A DNA stretch of 64,000 nucleotides from Sphingomonas sp. PL-96. GTDB taxonomy: Bacteria > Pseudomonadota > Alphaproteobacteria > Sphingomonadales > Sphingomonadaceae. Location: contig NZ_JAJFET010000003.1 of the NCBI RefSeq assembly GCF_020707215.1, positions 248,001 through 312,000 on the forward strand. The letters are read 5' to 3'. Below the pieces are notes generated by a model, which was not told the origin of the DNA, did not search any database, and was given only the letters and a program-made list of their open reading frames with translations. The position numbers and the translations under genes were made by a program. Below are positions 43,901-53,028 of the stretch, one piece after another; positions within the stretch are counted from its first letter, which is position 1; each line of letters starts with the position of its first letter.

Positions 43901-46900
43901 TGCGATCGCGGGTTTTGCACGGTCTTCTGGCGGGTGCCGTCCTTGTGTCGGTGGCGCCGGTCGAGGCGTGGGCGCAGACCAATGCCGTGCCCGCGCTGCT
44001 GCGCCAGGCGAAATATTGGGAGGGCCGCGGTCGCCGCGACCTCGCGGTCCAGGCCTATCGCCGCGTGCTGGCGATCGACCCGAGCAATGCCACGGCAAGG
44101 CGCGGTGTGGCCGGGCCGGCGGCGACGCCTGCGCCCGCTCCAGCCAAGCCGGCGCCACAGCCCAAGCCGCAAGCCGCACCGCGCCCGGCCGCAAGGCCCG
44201 CGGCAGCGCCTACCCCGACGCCAGCACCTGCACGGGCCGCGCCGCGCCGCGCGACCCCTGCACCGTCACGCGATCCCGGCGGCGATGCGCGCGCCGCGGG
44301 CTTCACCGCCCTGGACAACGGCGATCTGGAACGCGCCGAGACGCTGTTCCGCAGCGCGCTGAGGCGGTCGAACAACGACGCCGATGCGTTGGGCGGCCTC
44401 GGCCTCGTCGAACTGCGCCGCGAACGCTTTGCGGAAGCACGCGACCTGTTGCAGCGCGCCTCGCGCGGCGGCCGGGCGAGCCGTTGGGCCGAGGCGCTCC
44501 AGTCGGCCAGCTTCTTTGCCGACTTGCGCACCGCCCAGGCAGATTTCGATGCCGGCCGCGTCGCAGAAGCCCAGGCAACCGCCGAGCGCCTGTCGCGCAG
44601 CGGTGCGCCATCGGCGCAGACGGCAACCGAACTGCTCGCGCGCATCTATCAGCAGCAGGGCCGATATGCGGACGCGGCCAATCTCTACACCCAGGCTGCC
44701 CGCGCGAGCGGTGGCGCCGAGGTGGGCACCCTGCGCGTGAGCGCGATCCGCGCCCAGGCACAGGCAGAGGTCGCCGCCGGCCGTGCGGGCCAGGCGCAGC
44801 AGCTGTACGACCGCGCGATTTCGCTGGACCCCAACGACCCGTGGCTGCGCTACGACTATGCGCGGTTCCTGCGCGATCAGCGCCGGCCGATGGACGCCAC
44901 CACCGTGATCGGTCCGCTGGCACAGTCGGCCGCGCCGGAGTCGCTCTATGCGGCGGCGCTCTTCGCGCAGCAGTCCGGCCAGCTGGGTGCGGCCGAGACG
45001 CTGATGGCGCGCGTGCCCGAAGGCTCGCGCACCGAAGAGATGAACGGCTTCATGCTCGGCCTGCGCGCAGAGGCGGCGGTGACTCGCGCCCGCGCACTGG
45101 GGGCGCAGGGGCAGCAACAGGCGGCGCTTCAGTCGCTGCGCCAGATCGCCGACACCCCGGGATTGCCGGCGGCGCAAACCGGGACGATCGCAACGGCGCT
45201 GTTGGAGCTGGGCGACACGCAAGGCGCCTCCATGCTCGCGCAGCGTGCCGCCGCGATGCCGATTGCGACGGCCGAGGCCTATGATCCGATCGTTCGCGTG
45301 CTGGCCGCGACCGGGCAGGACATGGCGGCCGAAGAGGCGATCTCCCGCGCGACCCAGCTGGCCGGCGGTACGGCACAGGGCATGCAGACCGTCGCGACGC
45401 TTCGATCGGCAATGGCAGTGGCGCGTGCGGACCGACTGCGACTTGCCGGACAATATGCGCCTGCGTTCGATGTCCTGCAGCAGGCCTGGGCCGCGACGCC
45501 CGGCGACGCCGACGTGCTCGCCTCGCTTGGCCGGCTCTACCAGACCGGGGGCCTCAACGCGCAGGCCGCGCAAACCTATCGCATGATCCTGGCCAAGGAC
45601 CCGAACAACCGGGACGCGCTGATCGGCTTTGCCGAGACTGCGTCCTCGGCCGGCGAGCATGGCGCCGCGCGCGAGGCTGCGCGCCAGGCGATCCGGGTCG
45701 CACCCAGCGACTATCGCAGCTATCTGGCCGCCGCGCGGATCGAGCAGGCCCGCGGCGACGACGGCGCCGCACGCAAATACCTGAGCCAGGCCCGCAGCCT
45801 CTATGTCGGGCAGGCGGGCGCAGGTGGCGGCAACCCGTTCGGCGGCAATCCCTTCGCGCAGATGGCGCAGCCGGCCGTGGCCGCGAACCCGTTCGCGCCG
45901 GTCACCTCGGGCAGCAACCCCTTCGCCTTCGGCAGCGGCAACGCCGGAGCGCAGACCGCGTCGGTGAGCCCGACGGGATTCGCTCCGGTAGGTATCCCGA
46001 CCGGATCGCCCCTTACGCCGTCCCCTCGAGCCGATGGCTATGCCGCACCCTATCCGGTCGGGGGGGCTGCTGCCTCCCCGCAGAACTGGATGCCGGGCAC
46101 TCCTGGCGCGCCTGGGCCTGCACCGCAGATGGTCGCGCAGGCCGGCGATCCGGTCCTGCAGGGCATCGAGGCCGACATGCGTCGACTTGCCGCCAGCAGC
46201 GCGCCGCGGGCCGACATCACCACCGGCTATCGCGATCGTTCGGGCGAGACGGGCCTGAGCACGCTCAAGGAACTGAGCGGCACGGCCAAGATCTCCACCG
46301 GCATGGCCGGCGGGCGCGTCGGCGTTCAAGCGCAGGCGGTGGTGCTCGACTCCGGCCGACCGACCGGCTCGGGCCTCGCCCGCTTCGGCCGCAACGGCAC
46401 AGCGGAGGCGCAGGCCATCGTGGCGCAGCAGCCGTCGACCCTCACCCAGGCAGCGACGCAGCACGACGCGGGCGTCGCGATCGCCGCCACCTATGAAGGC
46501 GATCTGGTTCAGGCGGACTTCGGCACGACGCCCTTGGGCTTTGCCAAGCGGAATGCGGCCGGCGGCATCGCGGTCACGCCGCGCTTTTCACCGGAAGCAA
46601 GCGCGCGCATCTTTGGCGAACGCCGACCGGTGACGGACAGTGTCCTGTCCTATGCCGGAACCATCGACCCGGTAACGGGGCAGTTCTGGGGCGCAGTGAT
46701 GCGGAGCGGCGGCGGCGCCTCGCTCTCCTGGGATCGCGACGGCACCGGCGGCTACATCGACGGCGCCTGGCACCATTATGATGGCGTGGGCGTCCGCGAC
46801 AACAGCTCTGTCCAGTTCAACGCGGGCGGCTACACGCGTGCCTATCGCGATTCGCGGTCGACCCTGACGCTTGGCATCAACGCCAATTATCAGACCTACG

Positions 46901-47310
46901 GCAACAACCAGAACTACTTCACCTATGGTCACGGCGGCTATTTCAGCCCGCAGAGCTTCTTCAGCGTGAGCTTCCCGGTGCGGTTCGCCATGAACACCGA
47001 CCGGTTCGAGGTCGCGGCGAACGTGGCCCCGGGCTATCAAAGCTACGAACAGGATGAGGCGTTGCTGTATCCGACGGATCCTGCAGCGCAGACGGCGCTT
47101 GATGCGCTCAAGGCGCAGAACAGCGATGTGCGTGCCCGCTACGACAGCCTTAGCGAGACCGGGTTCGGCCTCGCAGCGGGGGCTTCGCTCTACTACGGGC
47201 TGGCCGGCAGCACCCGCGTGGGTGGTGACATTAATGTTAACACTTTTGGCCAATATAACGACGTCCGTACCTCTGTGGGTATCAAGCAGACGTTGGGAGG
47301 CGAGAAGTGA
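43900..47310 (+). CDS. bcsC: BcsC, cellulose export outer-membrane protein
   Basis: An 1136-residue protein with a Sec signal peptide (cleavage after EAWA, about residue 25), a Pro/Ala-rich linker (about 65-125), a long TPR array (about 130-640) and a C-terminal BcsC-type beta-barrel (about 780-1136). The barrel contains YRDRSGETGLSTLKEL, ARIFGERRPVTDSVLSY and YFSPQSFFSVSFPV, and ends in a strand before ...GIKQTLGGEK. A Gly/Asn/Pro-rich spacer (about 640-760) separates TPRs and barrel. It threads cellulose through the periplasm and outer membrane. The ATG shares one base with the bcsAB stop (TGATG). Confidence 0.95.
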   Translation: MRSRVLHGLLAGAVLVSVAPVEAWAQTNAVPALLRQAKYWEGRGRRDLAVQAYRRVLAIDPSNATARRGVAGPAATPAPAPAKPAPQPKPQAAPRPAARPAAAPTPTPAPARAAPRRATPAPSRDPGGDARAAGFTALDNGDLERAETLFRSALRRSNNDADALGGLGLVELRRERFAEARDLLQRASRGGRASRWAEALQSASFFADLRTAQADFDAGRVAEAQATAERLSRSGAPSAQTATELLARIYQQQGRYADAANLYTQAARASGGAEVGTLRVSAIRAQAQAEVAAGRAGQAQQLYDRAISLDPNDPWLRYDYARFLRDQRRPMDATTVIGPLAQSAAPESLYAAALFAQQSGQLGAAETLMARVPEGSRTEEMNGFMLGLRAEAAVTRARALGAQGQQQAALQSLRQIADTPGLPAAQTGTIATALLELGDTQGASMLAQRAAAMPIATAEAYDPIVRVLAATGQDMAAEEAISRATQLAGGTAQGMQTVATLRSAMAVARADRLRLAGQYAPAFDVLQQAWAATPGDADVLASLGRLYQTGGLNAQAAQTYRMILAKDPNNRDALIGFAETASSAGEHGAAREAARQAIRVAPSDYRSYLAAARIEQARGDDGAARKYLSQARSLYVGQAGAGGGNPFGGNPFAQMAQPAVAANPFAPVTSGSNPFAFGSGNAGAQTASVSPTGFAPVGIPTGSPLTPSPRADGYAAPYPVGGAAASPQNWMPGTPGAPGPAPQMVAQAGDPVLQGIEADMRRLAASSAPRADITTGYRDRSGETGLSTLKELSGTAKISTGMAGGRVGVQAQAVVLDSGRPTGSGLARFGRNGTAEAQAIVAQQPSTLTQAATQHDAGVAIAATYEGDLVQADFGTTPLGFAKRNAAGGIAVTPRFSPEASARIFGERRPVTDSVLSYAGTIDPVTGQFWGAVMRSGGGASLSWDRDGTGGYIDGAWHHYDGVGVRDNSSVQFNAGGYTRAYRDSRSTLTLGINANYQTYGNNQNYFTYGHGGYFSPQSFFSVSFPVRFAMNTDRFEVAANVAPGYQSYEQDEALLYPTDPAAQTALDALKAQNSDVRARYDSLSETGFGLAAGASLYYGLAGSTRVGGDINVNTFGQYNDVRTSVGIKQTLGGEK

Positions 47311-47771
47311 GCAAGCCGATGCTGGTGCCGTGGCGGCTCGACGTACCCGAGTCCGAGCTGCAGCCGCCGGTCATGCTCGCCTGCCACATGGTGGACGAGG
47401 CGTGGGAGATGGCTGGGCCGGAGCAGGCACAGGCTTTCTTTCGCGCAATCGGTAACCGCATCGCGCGCGCCTATCCCCTGGGAGAGCTGCGTTCCAACGA
47501 CGAGATCTTCGCGGCGATGAACGCCTTTTGGGCGGAAAGCGGTTGGGGGCGCGCAGTGCTGCGTTTCACCGAGGACGGCCTGCGGATCGTCCACGCCGCG
47601 TTGCCGTTGACGCCGCCCGAGGTGGAGCGCGGCCGGTGGCGTGACACGGTTGTGGCGGTGGTCGCAGGCATCTACGACTATTGGCTCGGCCAGCTGGGCG
47701 GCAGCGATGCGATCAAGACGCGGGTTGTGGCCACGAGTGAACGGAGCGTGGAATTCGTCTATGGGGCTTGA
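47307..47771 (+). CDS. bcsD: BcsD-like cellulose synthase subunit D
   Basis: A 154-residue protein matching the BcsD/AcsD family in size and motifs: AFFRAIGNRIARAYPLGELR, WAESGWGRAVLRF, GLRIVHAALPL and VVAGIYDYWLGQLG. AcsD of Komagataeibacter forms an octameric periplasmic ring that helps crystallise parallel glucan chains. The GTG start overlaps the bcsC stop (GTGA), and the 3' end overlaps bcsZ by 11 nt. Its presence suggests organised, fibrillar cellulose rather than purely amorphous matrix (inference). Confidence 0.88.
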   Translation: MSKPMLVPWRLDVPESELQPPVMLACHMVDEAWEMAGPEQAQAFFRAIGNRIARAYPLGELRSNDEIFAAMNAFWAESGWGRAVLRFTEDGLRIVHAALPLTPPEVERGRWRDTVVAVVAGIYDYWLGQLGGSDAIKTRVVATSERSVEFVYGA

Positions 47772-48822
47772 TCGAAGGGCGTTGCTGCTGGGCGTCGCCG
47801 GCAGCTTCGTCGCTGCATGTTCGGGCCGCGCGGCCGATAACGGCCATGACACGGCGGGCAATAGCACAACATCCCGCAGAACGCCCAAGGTGACGGGCGG
47901 CAATCCCGCGGTGATCCCGGGCGTCTGGACCAGCTTCAAGGGCAGCTTTGTTCAGCCGGACGGCCGCGTGGTCGACACTGGCAACAACGGCATCAGCCAT
48001 ACCGAAGGGCAGGGCTATGGCCTGATCCTGGCCGCGACCGCGGGCGACCGCGATGCGTTCGACCGAATCCTCGCCTGGACCGAAAAGACACTCGCGCGCA
48101 GCAACGATCCGTTGTTCTCCTGGCGCTACGATCCGAACGCGGCGCAGCCCGTCGCCGACCCCAACAACGCCACCGACGGCGACATGCTGATCGCCTGGGG
48201 GCTGATGCTCGGCGCCGATCGCTGGCACGAGCGCTTCTTCTCCGAGCGCGCGGCCGCGATCCGCAATGCGCTGCATGACACCATGCTGAGGCAGGTCGGC
48301 GGCGACCTGTTCCTCCTGCCCGGCGGCACTGGCTTTGAGCAGCAGGGGCGGCTGACGCTGAACCCGTCCTATTATGTGTGGCCCGCTCTGGAGCGCTTCC
48401 GCGCCGCGGACGGCGACAAGCAGTGGGGCGCAATGATCCAGGGCGGCGATGCGCTGCTGGCGCGTGCGCGCTTCGGCCAGCACCAGCTTCCCACGGACTG
48501 GGTTGACGTGGCAGCCGATGGCAGCATGACGCCCGCCGCCGGACGCGATCCGCGGTTCGGCTTCGATGCCGTCCGCGTGCCGCTGTACCTCGCCATGGCG
48601 GGGCGGGGCGGCAAGGCGGACGCGATCGCGCGCTTCTGGCGCAGCTATGGTGCGGGGCCGATCCCGGCGTGGATCGACGTGCGCACCGGCCAGACCGCAC
48701 CCTATGCGCTGTCGAGCGGTGCCATGGTCGGCGTGCGCCGCCTGCTTGGCCAGCCGTTGCCGGCGCCTACGGCGCAGGCGGATTATTACGCCACCGTGCT
48801 GCAGGGGCTCGCTTACCTGTAA
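47761..48822 (+). CDS. bcsZ: BcsZ, GH8 endo-beta-1,4-glucanase, predicted lipoprotein
   Basis: A 353-residue GH8 cellulase required for normal cellulose synthesis. The proton-donor Glu is E82 in SHTEGQGYGLIL, and the acidic cluster DGDM is at residues 139-142, as in other BcsZ proteins. The N-terminus combines a twin arginine (LDRRALLLGVAGSF) with a lipobox-like VAAC, suggesting a Tat-exported lipoprotein. Most BcsZ are soluble periplasmic enzymes, so the anchor is unusual. It is the last gene of the operon, overlapping bcsD by 11 nt; repeat copy B follows. Confidence 0.93.
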   Translation: MGLDRRALLLGVAGSFVAACSGRAADNGHDTAGNSTTSRRTPKVTGGNPAVIPGVWTSFKGSFVQPDGRVVDTGNNGISHTEGQGYGLILAATAGDRDAFDRILAWTEKTLARSNDPLFSWRYDPNAAQPVADPNNATDGDMLIAWGLMLGADRWHERFFSERAAAIRNALHDTMLRQVGGDLFLLPGGTGFEQQGRLTLNPSYYVWPALERFRAADGDKQWGAMIQGGDALLARARFGQHQLPTDWVDVAADGSMTPAAGRDPRFGFDAVRVPLYLAMAGRGGKADAIARFWRSYGAGPIPAWIDVRTGQTAPYALSSGAMVGVRRLLGQPLPAPTAQADYYATVLQGLAYL

Positions 48823-48840
48823 GCGGGGCTGACGGCCCAG

Positions 48841-48943
48841 CCCCTCGTTTACCTCGAGCAGCCGTCGAGCTTGTCGAGAGGCGGTCGCGGCTCTCTCGAC
48901 ACGGGCTCTCGACAAGCTCGATCCCTGCTCAAGACAAACGGGG
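48841..48943. repeat. Intergenic palindromic repeat, copy B (GAGCTTGTCGAG type)
   Basis: An imperfect inverted repeat of about 103 bp between two convergent genes (bcsZ and the GH92 gene). Left arm: CCCCTCGTTT, GAGCAG, CCGTCGAGCTTGTCGAG. Right arm: CTCTCGACAAGCTCGATCC, CTGCTC, AAACGGGG. It matches copy A (10266-10380) over most of its length. It may double as a transcription end point for both genes. Confidence 0.8.
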
Positions 48944-48957
48944 TGGCAGGGTTTGTT

Positions 48958-51357
48958 TCAGCGCTTTGGTCCGAACGAGGGCGGCACGCTGCGCGTCGCC
49001 CAGCTGCGGTTGGGTTCCGTGGCCAGCGTGAACTCCAGCGACCCGCCCTTCGCCACGAAGTCCGCCGGCAGCCAGCTGCGGTCGCTCGCCTGGCCGTTTA
49101 CGCGGAGCGCCTGGACATAGGGCGCATTCGCCGCAGCACCTTGCCCGCGGATCGTGATGCGGGTGCCGTCCGGCCGCTCCACCACTGCCTGCGGGAACAA
49201 GGGGCTGCCGAGCACCAGCTCCGCCCGGCCGGGGTAGACCGGATAGAGCCCCAGCGCCGACCACACATACCAGGACGACATCTGACCCAGGTCGTCGTTG
49301 CCGGAGATCCCCCCGGGCTTGTTGGTCCAGATCTGGCGCATGGCGGCGCGAACGGTCGCCTGGGTCTTCCACGGCTGGCCTACGAAATTGTAGAGCCACG
49401 GCGCGGCGATCGAGGGTTCATTGTCGAGCTCGGCATGAAGCGGTCCCGACTTGGTCACCGCCCAGCTGCCGTCCGGCTTCTGGAAGAAGGCGTCGAGCCG
49501 CCGTGCCGCCGTCGCGCGTCCGCCCAGCGCCTGGATCAGCCCGGCAGGGTCGAAGGGCACCATCCACAAATATTGCGCGCCGCTGCCTTCCACGAACTCG
49601 TCGAACGAGGCGGGGTCGAACTTGGGCCAGCTGCCGTCTGCGTTGCGCGGCTGGATATAGCCGCCTTCGGCCGTCGCATTGGGATTGAACAGGTTGCGCC
49701 ACCAGCCTGAACGCCTGCGGAACTGAGCCGCACCGGCGCGGTCGCCGGCGGCCTGCGCCAGTTCGGACAGGCCGAAGTCGGCGGCCACCATCTCCAACGT
49801 GTCGGACGCCATGCCCCATCCGGGCGCGCCGACCGGCATGTAGTGATGCTTCATCCAGGCAGCGAGGCCCGGGCGCTGGCCGACGCACAGCACCGGGCAG
49901 CCGGTGCGGCTGAGGTCCCTGGTCGTGGGCACGGTCGCCGCCTTCTTGAGCGAGGCATAGGCGCCCTGCAGGTCGAACGCCCGCCCGCCGAACGCATGGA
50001 TGGCGGCAAGCGAGGGCGGCGAGGGATCGCCGTTCATCACGCCGGTCGCTCCCGTCAGGTGCGTCCAGCGGTCCCATACGCCGCCATTCTGGTTTGCCTG
50101 GTTGAGCAGAGACTGGGCGATATCGGATCCGCGCTGCGGGTCGAGCAGCGTCACCAGCTGAAGCTGCGAGCGGTAGACGTCCCAGCCGGAATAGTTGGCA
50201 TATTGCGCCTGCTGACCCTGTGCCAGCTGGTGCACCGCACCATCGAAGCCGCGGTAGCGACCGTCTGCGTCGCTATAGAGGTTGGGCTCCATCAGCGAAT
50301 GGTAGAGCGCGGTATAGAAGACGGTGCGATCGTCCGCCGCACCGCCCGTGATCCGAACCTGCCCCAGCGCCCGGTTCCACGCCGCGCTAGTCGCGGCTTG
50401 GGTGGTCTCCAGCGTGGCGGTCGCCGGGCTCTCGCGCTCCAGATTCGCACGGGCACCGGCGTCATCGACATAGGAGATGCCGATGCGGACGTTGACGACG
50501 GGCGTGCGCTTTGCATCGAAGTGGATCCAGCCACCGGCACCCTTGCCGGCCTCCGGGTGGCCGCGGGTGCCATAGCCGGTACCACCGGAGCCGCTGGTGG
50601 CGCCGGCCTGCACCATGTCGTCGCGCCAAGTGCCGCCCGTTTCGAACGGCTGGTCGAACACCGCCACGAAGTGCAGCGTGTAATAGCTCTCCCGCCGATC
50701 CTCGGCGAGGTAGCCGCAGAAGTTGCCGCTGGTCACCGATCCGCTGACGGTGCGGGTCGTGGGGTCGATGCGGATGGTCGACGCGGTGCTGCCGACCTCG
50801 CTGTCGGAGGTGCGGAACAGCAGGTTGGCGTCCTTGTCCGCCGGAAAGGTGAAGCGGCCAGCCGCCGTCCGGTCCGTCGCGCCCAGGTCGACGGCAACCC
50901 CGTTGTCGAGCGTCACGGAATAGGCGCCAGGGCTCGCGCGCTCCCGATCGTGGGTGAGGATGCTCGAATAGAGCATGCCCGCGGCGACGGAGGACGGGGA
51001 AGTCTCGACCGGCACGGTGACCGGCATGATCGGAATGTCGCCGCTCGCTCCGGTGCAGCCGGTGCCGGAGATATGCGTCAGGCTGAACCCGCGCACACCG
51101 TTGGAGCGCCATTCGTAGCCGCCAGGTGCCGAGATCGCGAAGCGCTTGCCCGGAAGCGCGGTCTGCTCCGGGCTGAAGGCCACCATTCCGAACGGCATCG
51201 TCGCGCCGGGATACACGTTGCCGCCGTTGGTGGTGCCGATGAACGGGTTCACTTCAGCCGCGGGATCTGCCGGTGCGGGCGCCTCCGGTGCCGGAGCAGG
51301 CGAGGTCTGGCCCATGAGCATCAGGGCGGAGGCGGCAAGAAGCAGGGACCGACGCAC
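48958..51357 (-). CDS. GH92 alpha-1,2-mannosidase-like glycoside hydrolase, exported
   Basis: A 799-residue calcium-dependent GH92 enzyme predicted to remove alpha-mannose from glycans. Family signatures: VNPFIGTTNGGNVYPGATMP at the mature N-terminus, FSLTHISGTGC, ANYSGWDVYRSQLQLVTL, LDNEPSIAAPWLYNF and GNDDLGQMSSWYVWSALGLY. The signal peptide is RRSLLLAASALMLMGQTSP. I chose the GTG at 51357, preceded by TACTGGAGACG; the frame runs on by chance over the divergent transporter. It stands alone, convergent with bcsZ. It may cleave fungal, plant or host glycans, or the bacterium's own surface polymers. Confidence 0.94.
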   Translation of the reverse strand: MRRSLLLAASALMLMGQTSPAPAPEAPAPADPAAEVNPFIGTTNGGNVYPGATMPFGMVAFSPEQTALPGKRFAISAPGGYEWRSNGVRGFSLTHISGTGCTGASGDIPIMPVTVPVETSPSSVAAGMLYSSILTHDRERASPGAYSVTLDNGVAVDLGATDRTAAGRFTFPADKDANLLFRTSDSEVGSTASTIRIDPTTRTVSGSVTSGNFCGYLAEDRRESYYTLHFVAVFDQPFETGGTWRDDMVQAGATSGSGGTGYGTRGHPEAGKGAGGWIHFDAKRTPVVNVRIGISYVDDAGARANLERESPATATLETTQAATSAAWNRALGQVRITGGAADDRTVFYTALYHSLMEPNLYSDADGRYRGFDGAVHQLAQGQQAQYANYSGWDVYRSQLQLVTLLDPQRGSDIAQSLLNQANQNGGVWDRWTHLTGATGVMNGDPSPPSLAAIHAFGGRAFDLQGAYASLKKAATVPTTRDLSRTGCPVLCVGQRPGLAAWMKHHYMPVGAPGWGMASDTLEMVAADFGLSELAQAAGDRAGAAQFRRRSGWWRNLFNPNATAEGGYIQPRNADGSWPKFDPASFDEFVEGSGAQYLWMVPFDPAGLIQALGGRATAARRLDAFFQKPDGSWAVTKSGPLHAELDNEPSIAAPWLYNFVGQPWKTQATVRAAMRQIWTNKPGGISGNDDLGQMSSWYVWSALGLYPVYPGRAELVLGSPLFPQAVVERPDGTRITIRGQGAAANAPYVQALRVNGQASDRSWLPADFVAKGGSLEFTLATEPNRSWATRSVPPSFGPKR

Positions 51358-51555
51358 AATCGTCTCCAGTAGCCAAGGGTCCGGCCGCAACGGCCGCGCT
51401 GAAGTTAGGCGCATTGGAACGGCTGCGAAAGCAATTGTCACGAAGAAAGCGTCCCCCAGGCAGGACCGCAAATCCGGCCTAGTCCTGCCGCGAGCTTTTA
51501 CGGGGCAGAGAAAAGCTATGTTGGGTGGCATGGGGGCGACGCCCAGATTGAGGGC

Positions 51556-52896
51556 ATGACCCAAACATCGACAGGCGGCACGACCCGCCGCTGGCCTTCT
51601 TTCGGCGTCCAGGTGCTGGTCGGCATGCTTGCGGGTGTGCTGCTGGGCCTTGTTGCGCGATCGCTGCCGGGTGGCGAGGCGAACTGGCTTACGCAGATGC
51701 TTCACACTATCGGCCAGAGCTTCGTGCAGCTGCTGAAGGCGCTGGTGCCCCCGTTGGTGTTCACCGCCATCGTCGGGTCGATCGCGGCGCTGCGGGAACT
51801 GCGCAACGCCGCCCGACTGGTGGCGCAGACGCTGCTGTGGTTCGCGATCACCGCGGGGATCGCCGTCACGATCGGGATCGTGCTCGGCCTGGTGATCCAG
51901 CCGGGCCTGCATGCCGGCATCGACCAGACGACTGCGGCGCTCCCGGCGACCACCGGCAGCTGGGTCGATTTCCTGAAAGGGCTGATCCCGGCCAACTTCC
52001 TCGGCATCACCGCAAGCACCACTCAGGCGGATGCGCAGTTGTCGACGACCCTGTCGTTCAACGTGCTGCAGATCATCGTCGCCGCCATCGCGATCGGTGC
52101 GGCCGCGGTGCGGATCGGCGAGGCGGGCGCGCCGTTCCTGGCGTTCAACGCCTCGGCGCTTCAGATCTTCCGCCGCCTGCTGCGCTGGGTGATCGCGCTG
52201 ACGCCGATCGGCACCGCCGCGCTCATCGGCGACGCCGCCGTCCGCTATGGCTGGAGCACGCTGTCGAGCCTTGGCGCCTTTGCAGGCGCGATCTACCTGG
52301 GCCTCGCGCTGGTGCTGTTCGTCGTCTACCCGCTGCTGCTGGCGGCGCATGGCCTGAGCCCCTTGCGCTTCTTCGCCTTGGCATGGCCCGCGATCCAGCT
52401 CGGTTTCGTGTCGCGCTCCTCGGTCGGGACGCTGCCCCTGACTGAAGAGGTGACCGAGCGCGCGCTGGGCGTGCCGCGTGCCTATACCTCCTTCGCCGTG
52501 CCGCTCGCTGCTACGACCAAGATGGACGGCTGCGCCGCCATCTACCCGGCGATCTCGGCCATCTTCGTGGCCCAGTTCTTCGGCGTGCCGCTGCACTTTG
52601 GCGACTATCTGCTGATCGTGTTCGTCTCCGTACTGGGGTCGGCGGCGACTGCCGGCATGACGGGGGCAACGGTGATGCTGACGCTGACCCTGTCCACTCT
52701 GGGGCTGCCGCTCGACGGCGTGGGCTTGCTGCTGGCGATCGATCCGATTCTGGACATGGGCCGCACCGCGGTGAATGTCGCGGGCCAGGCGCTGGTGCCC
52801 ACGATCGTCGCCAAGCGGGCCGGTATCCTCGACCTCGCCCGGTTCCGCGCCGGCGGCGCGGAGGCGGTGGCAAACGGCGTTGCGCTTCCCGCGTGA
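51556..52896 (+). CDS. Dicarboxylate/amino acid:cation symporter (DAACS family)
   Basis: A 446-residue inner-membrane symporter related to GltP and DctA. The signatures are a modified serine-rich hairpin (GFVSRSSVGTLPLTEE), the TM7 motif TKMDGCAAIYPAISAIFVAQ and the TM8 substrate/cation motif DMGRTAVNVAGQALVPTIVA, where Asp, Arg and Asn bind the acidic substrate. It takes up C4-dicarboxylates or acidic/neutral amino acids with Na+ or H+. It is divergent from the GH92 gene with about 200 nt between starts, and probably monocistronic. Confidence 0.93.
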   Translation: MTQTSTGGTTRRWPSFGVQVLVGMLAGVLLGLVARSLPGGEANWLTQMLHTIGQSFVQLLKALVPPLVFTAIVGSIAALRELRNAARLVAQTLLWFAITAGIAVTIGIVLGLVIQPGLHAGIDQTTAALPATTGSWVDFLKGLIPANFLGITASTTQADAQLSTTLSFNVLQIIVAAIAIGAAAVRIGEAGAPFLAFNASALQIFRRLLRWVIALTPIGTAALIGDAAVRYGWSTLSSLGAFAGAIYLGLALVLFVVYPLLLAAHGLSPLRFFALAWPAIQLGFVSRSSVGTLPLTEEVTERALGVPRAYTSFAVPLAATTKMDGCAAIYPAISAIFVAQFFGVPLHFGDYLLIVFVSVLGSAATAGMTGATVMLTLTLSTLGLPLDGVGLLLAIDPILDMGRTAVNVAGQALVPTIVAKRAGILDLARFRAGGAEAVANGVALPA

Positions 52897-53028
52897 CGGC
52901 AGAGGGACCGGCCGCATTCCAGCCTCGACCGGGCGCAGCTTAATTGCACAGCAGGATAGTAGGATTATCTTCGAAGCCGCTGGGAGGCGTGGTAGTCAGG
53001 GGTTCTTCTCGGGAGCAGGAGAAGCGAT

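Noticed and set aside
40739..44194. A very long minus-strand open frame (about 1150 codons) opposite bcsAB
   Set aside because: It mirrors the GC-rich codons of a clearly real gene, is dominated by Arg, Ala, Gly and His, and has no domain. It is an antisense shadow.
51358..52917. Upstream extension of the GH92 frame over the divergent transporter
   Set aside because: It is antisense to a complete DAACS symporter. The signal peptide and ribosome binding site place the start at 51357.
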